A stretch of 62,340 bases of DNA from an uncultured Fimbriimonadales bacterium (lineage in GTDB: Bacteria > Armatimonadota > Fimbriimonadia > Fimbriimonadales > GBS-DC), in contig CALKLF010000020.1 in the NCBI GenBank assembly GCA_937992175.1, positions 1 to 62,340 of the forward strand, written 5' to 3'. The notes beneath the pieces are model-generated. The model saw nothing but the letters and a program-made list of their open reading frames with translations. It searched no databases and was not told where the DNA came from. Made by a program: the position numbers and the translations under genes. Positions 1 through 10,399 of this stretch are shown in pieces (the first letter of the stretch is position 1; each line of letters starts with the position of its first letter).

Positions 1-198
1 AGGACCAGGGTTGCGCCCTTCCCAATCGGTTCGGTACATCACGAAGGCTGTTCCCAGCTGCCGCAGGTTCGACAAGCAGGTCGTCTGCCGTGCTTTCTCG
101 CGCGCTTGGGCAAACACCGGGAACAGAATCGCCGCCAGAATTGCGATAATCGCAATCACCACGAGCAGCTCGATGAGCGTAAAACCAAGTCGTCGCAT
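1..198 (-). CDS. Type IV prepilin-like secreted protein, N-terminal part (cut by window edge)
   Basis: Only the first 66 codons lie in the window; the 3' end is missing at position 1. The protein starts [18 protein letters not shown] and continues [18 protein letters not shown], the classic class III (prepilin) leader: short basic segment, G|F cleavage site, Glu at mature position 5 and one hydrophobic helix. Families with this start (type II secretion pseudopilin / DUF1559-like) are exported and assembled or anchored at the inner membrane. An ideal GGAGG lies 6 bases before the ATG at 198. The N-terminus closely resembles three complete genes between 53988 and 57209. Function beyond the leader cannot be seen. 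Confidence 0.85.
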   Translation of the reverse strand, partial: MRRLGFTLIELLVVIAIIAILAAILFPVFAQAREKARQTTCLSNLRQLGTAFVMYRTDWEGRNPGP

Positions 199-320
199 TT
201 GAAAACCTCCTGCTGTGAAATTATAACTCGATTTCGCTATAACGGTGTGGTTATCCTGCTATGGGGAGAGTAGTAACTGCCTCGAAGATTAAATCGTCCC
301 CGAAGCGTGGGGCGTACTTT

Positions 321-397
321 TGGTGCGACGGCATTCCTGCCGTCGTGCCACCTGCGTAGGCTCCACACGCGACGGCATTCCTGCCGTCGCACCAAAA
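321..397. repeat. Dispersed palindromic repeat, family A (inverted pair)
   Basis: Two oppositely oriented units of gcgacggcattcctgccgtc lie around 321-350 and 369-397, each close to a palindrome, with cacc/ggtg flanks. Similar units recur at 22128-22206, 24895-24980 and 62220-62311. Neighbouring sequence (aagattaaatcgtcccc) is also shared between copies. Noncoding. Confidence 0.8.
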
Positions 398-458
398 GCG
401 CGACGAGCTAACCTTTGAGGTACTTATGGGGTTTGAATAAATAGTTGCTCAGTGAACA

Positions 459-556
459 GGTCGACTAAAGTCGTTCCTGTGCAAGCGAAACCCCGCCTGC
501 GCGGGGTTTTAGCCCGCGTAGGTGGGCTTTGTTTGCACAGGAACGGCTTCAGCCGA
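459..556. repeat. REP-like composite inverted repeat
   Basis: Arms cgttcctgtgcaa (472-484) and ttgcacaggaacg (533-545) are perfect 13-base inverted repeats. They enclose two further hairpins, aaaccccgc/gcggggttt and agcccgc/gtgggct. Outside the arms, gactaaagtcg and ggcttcagcc add imperfect symmetry. This architecture resembles non-autonomous REP elements; no transposase is near. Confidence 0.7.
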
Positions 557-623
557 GTGGGATTATGGTGGTCAGTTTAATCTTTGAGGGACTTAAGCCC
601 CTCCCAAAAGGGATCACCGACCA

Positions 624-710
624 CGATTCCGCGCCTTCGGCTCGGAATGACACGCGTATTTACGCAAAAACGGCTCTGTCATTCCGAGCCGAAGGCGAGG
701 AATCGCGGTC
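624..710. repeat. Dispersed repeat family B (ctcggaatgaca / tgtcattccgag)
   Basis: An inverted pair: cgccttcggctcggaatgac and tgtcattccgagccgaaggc. Further copies lie at about 24000, 24537, 38516, 44855 and 57305. It sits directly upstream of the promoter of the gene at 766. Confidence 0.8.
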
Positions 711-765
711 GTTCAAAACCAGTAGGTAGCAACCTGGGTTATAATACGGTGGGAGGGAAGCCCGT

Positions 766-3656
<2,891 letters not shown>

Positions 3657-3667
3657 GCGACCGCTGG

Positions 3668-4975
3668 ATGCGGTATGCGCCGTGGGCGGTGCTTGCGGCG
3701 CATATTCTGCTGGCGATTGCCTATAACCTCGCCACGCCGTTCGGCAACAACGGCTACGCCAACACGCCCGACGAAAGCGCGCACTTCCAGTATGTGGAGT
3801 TCGTGGCGCGTGAGTGGCGACTGCCCATTTTCGAGGGCTACGAGGGTGTAGGTTATGAAGCGCACCAGCCGCCGCTTTACTACTTTCTGGCGGCGGTGTT
3901 TTATCATCTATTCGGCGGCATGGGCAAGGGCGTGCGGCTCCTGTCCACGCTGTGCAGCGCGGGCGTGGTGTGGCTGGTGTGGCTGAGCCTGCGCCGAATC
4001 GCCCCCGAACGACCCCTGCTTGCGCTCAGCGGGATGGGCTTCGCGGCATTCCTGCCGATGCATATCGCGATAGGCAGCGCGGTCGGCAACGACGCGCTGA
4101 CCAACCTGCTGTTTGCGGCGGTGTTGTATGGGGTGTTGACTAACCTCACCCCTGGGTCCCCCCTCTCCGTTTACGCAGAGGGGGGTGCAGCCGCCGCATC
4201 GTATGGCAACTCCCCCTCTCCGTTTACGCAGAGGGGGCTGGGGGGTGAGATTCTCACGGGTCTACTTACAGGTCTCGCCCTCATTACCAAAGCCACCGCT
4301 GTCCTGCTGATTCCCATCGTCGCGCTGGGCGTTCTCTGGAGTGCGCGCCTGCACGGACAGGGCGGGGTACAGGGCGCGCTCAAAGCAGGAATCACGCTCG
4401 GGGTCGCGCTAATCATCGGAGGATGGTGGTTCATCCGCAACGCGATTCTTTACGACGATCCTCTGCTACAAAAGACTTTTGTGGATGTGTTTGCGGGCAC
4501 GGCGAGGGCGCAGGACTTTCTGGAGCGCGGCTTCACCTGGGGGGAATACCTCCAGCTCGTCGGCGATTGGACTTTTCGCAGCTTCTGGTTCGCCTACGGG
4601 ATTCCCGCCACCGCCAGAACCGGCTTGCCCAACTTCCTGCCCGACAGTGTGTACTGGGGCTTGGCGGCATGGACGCTCATCGTGCTGGTCGGCTTCCTGC
4701 TACGCCTGCGTGAGCCGATACCTGTGGGCGTGCGTGTCTGGCTCATCCTGAGCACCATCACCTTCGCGCTCGTGCTGGCGAGCTTTTTGATGTTCATTCG
4801 CATCTTCTTTCAGGCGCAGGGGCGGTATTTCTATCCCGCGCTTGTCCCCATCAGCATCTTTCTCGCGCTGGGCTGGGAGCGACTGTTTCCCGAACCCCGC
4901 CGTCCCGCGGCGCAAGTAGGCTGGATTCTGGTGATGGCTTTACTTGCCGTCGGCTGCTGGCGGTATCTGGGCTAA
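3668..4975 (+). CDS. DUF2142-type polytopic membrane protein (putative GT-C glycosyltransferase)
   Basis: 435 residues with about ten membrane segments. The first periplasmic loop reads NTPDESAHFQYVEFVAREW followed by HQPPLYYFLAAV, typical of DUF2142 and related GT-C dolichol-phosphate-sugar transferases, where the acidic DE.H motif is thought catalytic. Probably transfers sugars from a polyprenyl donor at the outer face of the membrane; substrate unknown. The ATG at 3668 follows the gap stop by 11 bases; an earlier in-frame start at 3596 would lie inside gap. A 105-base palindromic repeat (4145-4249) is inserted in frame, adding 35 residues to a loop. The 3' end overlaps the convergent gene at 4940. 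Confidence 0.8.
   Translation: MRYAPWAVLAAHILLAIAYNLATPFGNNGYANTPDESAHFQYVEFVAREWRLPIFEGYEGVGYEAHQPPLYYFLAAVFYHLFGGMGKGVRLLSTLCSAGVVWLVWLSLRRIAPERPLLALSGMGFAAFLPMHIAIGSAVGNDALTNLLFAAVLYGVLTNLTPGSPLSVYAEGGAAAASYGNSPSPFTQRGLGGEILTGLLTGLALITKATAVLLIPIVALGVLWSARLHGQGGVQGALKAGITLGVALIIGGWWFIRNAILYDDPLLQKTFVDVFAGTARAQDFLERGFTWGEYLQLVGDWTFRSFWFAYGIPATARTGLPNFLPDSVYWGLAAWTLIVLVGFLLRLREPIPVGVRVWLILSTITFALVLASFLMFIRIFFQAQGRYFYPALVPISIFLALGWERLFPEPRRPAAQVGWILVMALLAVGCWRYLG
4145..4249. repeat. Family D palindromic repeat inserted in frame in a coding gene
   Basis: Bounded by ctcacccc (4145-4152) and ggggtgag (4242-4249). Inside are two copies of ccccctctccgtttacgcag with their complements. The length is 105 bases, exactly 35 codons, so the host frame is kept. 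The same type of unit occurs at about 24728, 29384, 46034, 50053 and 61321. Confidence 0.8.
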
Positions 4976-5425
4976 GGTTTGGTCCTCGCTTGCTTTAAGC
5001 GCGTCGCGCATAAACGGTGGAATAGTATGCACTCGTGCGCCCGCCACCGTCCTGATGCCCGATTCAGGAGTGGGCTGTAGCGGTTGGATCGGCTCGCTGT
5101 CGGCTGGCTCTGCGGGTGGAGGCGGCTCGCCCATCGGCGCAGGCGCGTTATAGGCAGGGACGGTCGGCAACGGCGCGCCAGACTCGTCCAGTTCCCGCGC
5201 GAACCGCTGATACAGCTGTCCTAATTCCAGTCCCTGCGCCAGGATGCCATTCGCTTCCGCCGCGCCGTGCGTAGGCGCGGGAATCGGCGGATTGTCCGCT
5301 CTCAGGCTCGGAGACGCAGTCGCTGAAGCGGGCGATGAGGCGCGGAATCCCAGTGCGTGCATCCCGATAACGCCCGCGAACGCGCCCGCGATAAAAAACA
5401 GAGTCGTTAAGCCTTGTTCTCGCAC
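4940..5425 (-). CDS. Membrane-anchored proline-rich protein of unknown function
   Basis: 161 residues from a GTG start preceded by AGGAGG. Residues ~7-26 form one hydrophobic segment (TLFFIAGAFAGVIGMHALGF). The rest is low-complexity and rich in Pro and Ala, with a short helical patch around LAQGLELGQLYQRFARELDE. It is probably a single-pass protein with an extracytoplasmic tail. No family recognised. Its last 36 bases overlap the convergent gene ending at 4975. It lies just downstream of der and may share its transcript. Confidence 0.6.
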   Translation of the reverse strand: MREQGLTTLFFIAGAFAGVIGMHALGFRASSPASATASPSLRADNPPIPAPTHGAAEANGILAQGLELGQLYQRFARELDESGAPLPTVPAYNAPAPMGEPPPPAEPADSEPIQPLQPTPESGIRTVAGARVHTIPPFMRDALKASEDQTLAQIPPAADGK

Positions 5426-5482
5426 TTTGTTCCAACCTCCTGCGCCTTATTAGCGCCGGCGCACGGAGTTTGTGACTTAGTT

Positions 5483-6847
5483 TCACTTCTCCCGTTCCTC
5501 GTGCGCCGCGCGCACCACCCAGCGAATCGGGACGCCTGTATATTCATATCGGCTCCGCAGCTGATTTTCCAGATAGCGCAGGTAGGAGAAATGCACGATT
5601 TCGGGGTCGTTCACGAACAGCACAACGGTGGGCGGGCGCACGCTCGCCATCGTCGCATAGTAAATCTTGATTTGCTTGCCCTTGCGCGTGTAGGGACGCT
5701 CGAACAGCCATTCCTGAATCAGGCGGTTCAGCTCGCCCGTGCCAACGCGCATGCAGTGGAAGTCGGCGACCGCCATACAGGTATCTAAGAGCGGCTCAAT
5801 CCCCTTGCCCGCCAGCGCGGAGATGAACACAAACGGCGCGTAGTCGAGCCATTTCACTTCCTGCTGAATCAGCCGTTCGAAGTCTTTCTTGATGGGGGTG
5901 CGCTGCTCGAGGTTGCCATCGGGCGGCTCCTTGAGATCCCACTTATTAATTGCCCACACGACGCCGCGCCCTGCGTTCGCCGCGAGTTGCGCTATCCGTC
6001 GGTCGTTGTGCGTGATGCCTTCGGTCGCGTCGATGACCACGACGGCGACATCGGCGCGTTGCATGGCGCGTTTCGCTCGCATCTGCGCGTAGTATTCCAG
6101 CGAACGCTGTACCTTGCCAGGTCGCTTGATGCCCGCCGTGTCGATTAATATCACGGGCTGCCCTTTCCATGTGAAGGGCGTGTCGAGCGTATCGCGCGTC
6201 GTGCCCGCGATTTCGCTCACAATTGCGCGGGGTTCACCTAAAATCGCGTTCAGCAGCGACGACTTGCCCACATTCGGACGCCCCACGATTGCGATTTTGA
6301 TGGGTTCTTCGCCCTCTTCCTCTTCAACGGGGGGCTGTGGCTGCGCCTGCATCTGTTCGAACGCCCGCTCCAGCACTTCGGCGATGTTGTGCCCGTGAAT
6401 GGACGAAATCGGGATCGGCTCGCCCAGCCCCAGCGCGAAGAACTCCGCCCGCTGGTTCTCCCACTGCTGCGGGTTGTCCGCCTTGTTCACCAGCAGCAGC
6501 GTCGGCTTGTTTCCTTTGCGCAGCAGTTCGGCGACCTCCTCGTCGGCGGGGGTCAGCCCGTCGCGGGCGTCTACCAGAAACAGGATGCAGTCCGCCTCGT
6601 GCATCGCCACCTGCGCCTGCACGCGCACCTGCTCAATCAGCGGGTCGTCGTCGCTGAACAGGATGCCTCCTGTATCGATAACGATGAACGGGTGACTGAG
6701 CCACTCGCCCTCGCCGTAGAGTCGGTCGCGCGTGACGCCCGGCGTGTCTTCCACAATCGCCACGCGCTGCCCAATCAGCCGATTGAAGAGCGTGGATTTG
6801 CCGACATTGGGGCGTCCGACGATGGCAATCACAGGTTTGCGGCGCAT
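5483..6847 (-). CDS. der: Ribosome biogenesis GTPase Der (EngA)
   Basis: 454 residues. Two tandem GTPase domains: P-loops GRPNVGKS at residues 11-18 and 189-196, switch motif DTGG at 58-61, NKAD at 121-124 and NKWD in the second domain. A C-terminal KH-like domain occupies the last ~100 residues. Der binds the 50S subunit and is needed for its maturation. An acidic linker (EEEEGEE) separates the G domains. A TACAAT box ends nine bases before the ATG with no Shine-Dalgarno sequence between, suggesting a leaderless mRNA. Confidence 0.97.
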   Translation of the reverse strand: MRRKPVIAIVGRPNVGKSTLFNRLIGQRVAIVEDTPGVTRDRLYGEGEWLSHPFIVIDTGGILFSDDDPLIEQVRVQAQVAMHEADCILFLVDARDGLTPADEEVAELLRKGNKPTLLLVNKADNPQQWENQRAEFFALGLGEPIPISSIHGHNIAEVLERAFEQMQAQPQPPVEEEEGEEPIKIAIVGRPNVGKSSLLNAILGEPRAIVSEIAGTTRDTLDTPFTWKGQPVILIDTAGIKRPGKVQRSLEYYAQMRAKRAMQRADVAVVVIDATEGITHNDRRIAQLAANAGRGVVWAINKWDLKEPPDGNLEQRTPIKKDFERLIQQEVKWLDYAPFVFISALAGKGIEPLLDTCMAVADFHCMRVGTGELNRLIQEWLFERPYTRKGKQIKIYYATMASVRPPTVVLFVNDPEIVHFSYLRYLENQLRSRYEYTGVPIRWVVRAAHEEREK

Positions 6848-6856
6848 AGCGTGATA

Positions 6857-6862
6857 ATTGTA
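6857..6862 (-). promoter_or_regulatory. -10 box of der (candidate leaderless promoter)
   Basis: GGTACAAT on the minus strand ends nine bases before the der ATG. No ribosome-binding site fits between. Same arrangement as at several other genes here. Confidence 0.5.
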
Positions 6863-6874
6863 CCCCGATAGAAA

Positions 6875-7639
6875 TTAACCTACCTCCAACACCTGCCCGT
6901 CATACGCCAGTTCAATCCCGGCAGGCAGTTCGGCGTTCGTAGTTTCGTAATCCAGGTCGTGCGTTAGATGCGTGAACAGCGTGCGCTCCGCCTTGAGCTG
7001 CAGGGCGACCTCCACCGCTTTGTCGAAGTGAAAGTGCGTGGGGTGGGGCTGGCGGCGCAGGGCGTCCAGAATCAGCAGTTTCAACCCCTGCAGGCGTTCC
7101 CATGTGTCGGGCGGGATGTAGCTCACATCCGTCACATACGCAAAATCGCCAATCCGAAACGCGAGGATGGGCATCTCGCCGTGAAACACGCGCAGCGGTT
7201 CAAGCGTGAGTTCGCCGATTTGAAGTTCGCCCGTGATCTCACGGAACTCGATTTGCGGGGTGCTGACGCCCGGCGGGTAAGGGAAGAAGATGTACCGAAA
7301 CACGCGCTTGAGGTCGTCCAGAGCGCTGGCTTCGGCGTAGACAGGCACGGTGCGTCCGGTGTAAATCGTGAAGCCGCGGATATCGTCCAGCCCCATGATG
7401 TGGTCGGCATGGGTGTGGGTAATCAGCACGGCGTCCAGATGCTGGTCTAAGCCCGCGCGCAGCAGTTGCAGGCGTAGTTCGGGCGGGGCGTCGATGAGGA
7501 TTTGGGTTTCCCCCTGCTGGATATGTACGCTGGGACGGGTGCGGTGGTTGCGCGGGTCGGCGGAGGTGCATACGGCGCAACGGCAGCCGAGTTGCGGCAC
7601 GCCCATCGAAGTGCCACAGCCCAAGATGGTGACGCGCAC
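6875..7639 (-). CDS. MBL-fold metal-dependent hydrolase, PhnP-like
   Basis: 254 residues. The metallo-beta-lactamase metal motif HTHADH is at residues 75-80. The N-terminus has LGCGTSMGVPQLGC followed by GCRCAVC, a Cys cluster typical of the PhnP-like cyclic phosphodiesterase branch, where it binds structural zinc. Later conserved pieces are VTDVSYIP and FTHLTHDLDY. The likely activity is phosphodiester hydrolysis; the substrate is not evident, and no phn genes are nearby. It starts 8 bases after the plsX stop and probably belongs to the yceD-rpmF-plsX transcript. Confidence 0.85.
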   Translation of the reverse strand: MRVTILGCGTSMGVPQLGCRCAVCTSADPRNHRTRPSVHIQQGETQILIDAPPELRLQLLRAGLDQHLDAVLITHTHADHIMGLDDIRGFTIYTGRTVPVYAEASALDDLKRVFRYIFFPYPPGVSTPQIEFREITGELQIGELTLEPLRVFHGEMPILAFRIGDFAYVTDVSYIPPDTWERLQGLKLLILDALRRQPHPTHFHFDKAVEVALQLKAERTLFTHLTHDLDYETTNAELPAGIELAYDGQVLEVG

Positions 7640-7646
7640 TTGCCCG

Positions 7647-8654
7647 TTAGCCCTCCTTTTCCTGGTGGAGTAGTGTCAGCGCGTGGCGCAGGGTGGGGAT
7701 GAGGCGGTTCGCGACGGCTTGCGCGGCGACAGCGATTGCCTGCCGCACGGCGTAGCTGTCGGAGCGTCCGTGCCCGATGATGCACACGCCGTCCACGCCC
7801 AGCAGCGGCGCGCCGCCCCACTCGCGATAGTCTAACCGCTGCTTGATGCGCCCGAACGCAGGCTTGAGCAGCGCAAGGGGCAGTTTGTTCAGCGCGTTGC
7901 GGGTCAGCTCCTCTTTGACCACCTTCAGCACCATCTCCGCCACGCCCTCGCTGGTCTTCAGAAAAATGTTGCCCACGAACCCGTCGCACACCACCACATC
8001 GGCGACGCCCTCGTAGAAGGTCTTGCCCTCCACATTCCCCACGAACTCGTCTTTGAGCTGGCTCTGCAGCAGCTGGTAGGCTTCTTTGGTGAGACTGTTG
8101 CCTTTGGTGGCTTCCTCGCCAATGTTGAGCAGCCCCACGCGCGGGTTTGGAATCTCCAGCACTTGCGCGGCGTAGATTTGCCCCATCAGCGCGAAGTCGA
8201 GCAGCTGGCGCGGGGTACAGTCGACGGTCGCGCCGCTGTCTAACAGCACGCATCGCCCCGTGTAGGTGGGCAGTACGGTGGCGATGGCGGGGCGATCCAC
8301 ATAGGGCAGCCCGCCCCAGAGCAGTTTGGCGGTGACGCCGACCGCGCCCGTGTTGCCCATCGAGACCAGCGCATCCGCCTTGCCCTCTTTCACGAGCTTG
8401 GCGGCGACCACGAGCGACGAGTCGCGCTTGCGCCGAATCGCCATCACGGGCGAGTCGTCCATCGTAATCGCCTGTGAGGCGTGATGTACGATGAGGTTCG
8501 CAGGTCGCCCGCGTTTCGGCAAGAGTGGCTCAATCTGCGCCGTGTCGCCCACCAGTAGGATTTCGAAGCTCACCTGCCGAGCGGACTCCAGCGCGCCCGC
8601 TACAATCTCGTGGGGAGCATGGTCGCCCCCCATCGCGTCGACGGCGATGCGCAT
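7647..8654 (-). CDS. plsX: Phosphate acyltransferase PlsX
   Basis: 335 residues, the normal family length. Makes acyl-phosphate from acyl-ACP, the first step of phosphatidic acid synthesis in most bacteria. Family landmarks are the N-terminal DAMGGDHAP, the segment DSPVMAIRRKRDSS and SMGNTGAV. The gene is third in the conserved order yceD-rpmF-plsX, and its start follows the rpmF stop by 3 bases. Confidence 0.97.
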   Translation of the reverse strand: MRIAVDAMGGDHAPHEIVAGALESARQVSFEILLVGDTAQIEPLLPKRGRPANLIVHHASQAITMDDSPVMAIRRKRDSSLVVAAKLVKEGKADALVSMGNTGAVGVTAKLLWGGLPYVDRPAIATVLPTYTGRCVLLDSGATVDCTPRQLLDFALMGQIYAAQVLEIPNPRVGLLNIGEEATKGNSLTKEAYQLLQSQLKDEFVGNVEGKTFYEGVADVVVCDGFVGNIFLKTSEGVAEMVLKVVKEELTRNALNKLPLALLKPAFGRIKQRLDYREWGGAPLLGVDGVCIIGHGRSDSYAVRQAIAVAAQAVANRLIPTLRHALTLLHQEKEG

Positions 8655-8657
8655 CGC

Positions 8658-8858
8658 TTACTCTTCCGAAGTCACGCCTTCGGTAACCGCCTCTTCGTAC
8701 TTGCGCTTCTTGTAGTAGCCGCACACGGGGCAGGCGCGGTGGGGCAACACTATCGCGCCGCAGTGGGTGCAGCGGCTCAAGCCAGGCAGCTCGAGCTTAT
8801 AGTGCGTGCGGCGTTTCGCGCCCCGCGCGTGCGAATGTCGTCGTTTCGGGTTCGCCAT
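8658..8858 (-). CDS. rpmF: 50S ribosomal protein L32
   Basis: 66 residues, starting MANPKRRHSHARGAKRR, which marks the true start at 8858; AGGAGG precedes it. The four zinc-binding cysteines are at 30, 33, 43 and 46 (CTHC and CPVC), so this is the zinc form of L32. A ~14-residue acidic tail (EEAVTEGVTSEE) follows the core. Located between yceD and plsX as in most bacteria. Confidence 0.97.
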   Translation of the reverse strand: MANPKRRHSHARGAKRRTHYKLELPGLSRCTHCGAIVLPHRACPVCGYYKKRKYEEAVTEGVTSEE

Positions 8859-8874
8859 CGTTTGCCTCCTTGTG

Positions 8875-9411
8875 TCAATCCTCGCTGTACCATGCGCGCG
8901 CCAGCGCCTCGAAGGCGGGATGCCCCGCTTTCGGCGCACAGGCGCACGGCGCTTCGTTCAGGTTCTGTCCGCAGGTGGGGCACAAGCCCTTGCAATCCTC
9001 CCGGCAGACAGGCGCTATCGGCAACTCCAGCAACAGATATTGCCGCAGCAAGTCGTCGGCATAGAGCCAGTTCCCCTCGAACACGGGGAACGAGTCCCGA
9101 TCTTCCACTTCGGCGTAGCCGTATGCGCTCAATCCAGCGGGCGTGCCCGCTAAGGGGAACTCCTCGTGGATCTCGAACTTCACGGGCAGCTGGAAGTAGC
9201 TCAGGCAGCGTCCGCACTCCAGCCACACAGTGGTGCTGAACTCGCCGTAGAGGCGCAAAATGCGTCCGCCGCTCTCGGCGACCAGCGTGCCGCGAATCGG
9301 TTCCGCCAGCGGGGGAGCCTCTTCCCGCTCTAACCAGATTTCGATCGGGTACTCCACGCGCCGCCCAGGGTGCTGGACGACATCATTCAAATCCAATCGA
9401 TACACTTTCAT
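8875..9411 (-). CDS. yceD: DUF177 / YceD family protein (23S rRNA accumulation)
   Basis: 178 residues. The core has the YceD signature LECGRCLSYFQLPV (residues ~61-74) and, further on, the CxxDCKGLCPTCGQNLN cluster seen in the Cys-rich branch of DUF177. In other bacteria YceD supports 23S rRNA levels and is co-transcribed with rpmF, as here (16-base gap). A far upstream in-frame ATG was rejected in favour of 9411, where MKVYRLDLND matches the usual family start. Confidence 0.93.
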   Translation of the reverse strand: MKVYRLDLNDVVQHPGRRVEYPIEIWLEREEAPPLAEPIRGTLVAESGGRILRLYGEFSTTVWLECGRCLSYFQLPVKFEIHEEFPLAGTPAGLSAYGYAEVEDRDSFPVFEGNWLYADDLLRQYLLLELPIAPVCREDCKGLCPTCGQNLNEAPCACAPKAGHPAFEALARAWYSED

Positions 9412-9470
9412 GGCAGCTCCCCCTGTAGCCTGCAGGCTACGAAAAGGAAGTATACCCCATGAGGACACGG

Positions 9471-9476
9471 TATAAT
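9471..9476 (+). promoter_or_regulatory. -10 box of metallophosphoesterase gene (candidate leaderless promoter)
   Basis: GGTATAAT ends 8 bases before the ATG at 9485; the spacer cttccctg contains no Shine-Dalgarno sequence. Confidence 0.5.
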
Positions 9477-9484
9477 CTTCCCTG

Positions 9485-10318
9485 ATGCGCACACGACGCT
9501 GGGGTATCGCCGTCGGGCTGACAGGGCTGCTGATGCTACTGGGGGGCTTCGCGGTAGGCAGGTGGACGCGCACGCGATATGTGCAACTCCCCGCGCCCGT
9601 GAAGGAGCCAGTTCGCATCGCTGTGCTGGGCGATTTTCACATTATCGACGAAGCCAGCTTGCAGCACGCCCGTGCATGTCTGGAACGCGCGATGGCGGAA
9701 CAGCCCGACGCGATTCTGCTGGTGGGCGACTATGTGCATACGCATCATGGCTTGCCCTATCTGAAGCGGGCGTTGCAGGGCGTGCGCGCGCCGCTGGGCG
9801 TATGTGCTGTGCTGGGCAATCACGACCACAGGTCAGGCAGAGACGCCGTGATTCGCGCCCTGCAAGATTCAGGCGTGCGCGTGCTGCGGGAAGAGAATAT
9901 CACGCTGCGCAAGGGCGACACAAAACTGACGCTGGTGGGGATTTATGACCTGTGGTTCCGCAAGCCCAACTGGGCGAAGGCGTTTCGAGGTGTGCCTGAG
10001 AAGCCCCGCCATCCTGTGATCCTGCTTTCGCACAATCCCGACGCCGCGCTTAGCCCCTATCGCGACCGCGCCACACTGATTGTGGCGGGGCACACGCACG
10101 CCGGGCAGATCTGGGCGCCCACGACTGCGCATCGCACCATGCAAAAACTCTTCGGGTGCAGCTATATTCCCAAAACCAGATACGGTACGAGCCACCCCTA
10201 CGGGCTGTATCAGGAGGGCGACACGTGGGTGTATATCACCAGCGGGGTGACGCACGGGCGCAGCGTGCCACGCTGGTACACGCGCCCCGAAGTGAGCATC
10301 ATAGACCTTGTTCCTTAG
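9485..10318 (+). CDS. Membrane-anchored metallophosphoesterase, YkuE-like
   Basis: 277 residues. Residues ~8-25 form a membrane anchor or signal segment. The calcineurin-type metal motifs follow in order: GDFH (~53), GDYV (~80), GNHDH (~107) and GHTHAGQ (~199). YkuE relatives are extracytoplasmic metal-dependent phosphoesterases acting on lipid or nucleotide substrates; the substrate here is unknown. Ends with TAG, which shows that amber codons serve as stops in this genome. Divergent from yceD. Confidence 0.9.
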   Translation: MRTRRWGIAVGLTGLLMLLGGFAVGRWTRTRYVQLPAPVKEPVRIAVLGDFHIIDEASLQHARACLERAMAEQPDAILLVGDYVHTHHGLPYLKRALQGVRAPLGVCAVLGNHDHRSGRDAVIRALQDSGVRVLREENITLRKGDTKLTLVGIYDLWFRKPNWAKAFRGVPEKPRHPVILLSHNPDAALSPYRDRATLIVAGHTHAGQIWAPTTAHRTMQKLFGCSYIPKTRYGTSHPYGLYQEGDTWVYITSGVTHGRSVPRWYTRPEVSIIDLVP

Positions 10319-10399
10319 CCGCGTCCACAGTTCCCAATTGCGCTGCAGAGTAGATTGGTGTGTATAGAACCCGCTCCAACCTGCCAATAATTCCCCCGT

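Noticed and set aside
459-556. CRISPR array or tRNA
   Set aside because: A single inverted-repeat structure, no regular direct repeats with spacers, no tRNA cloverleaf features.
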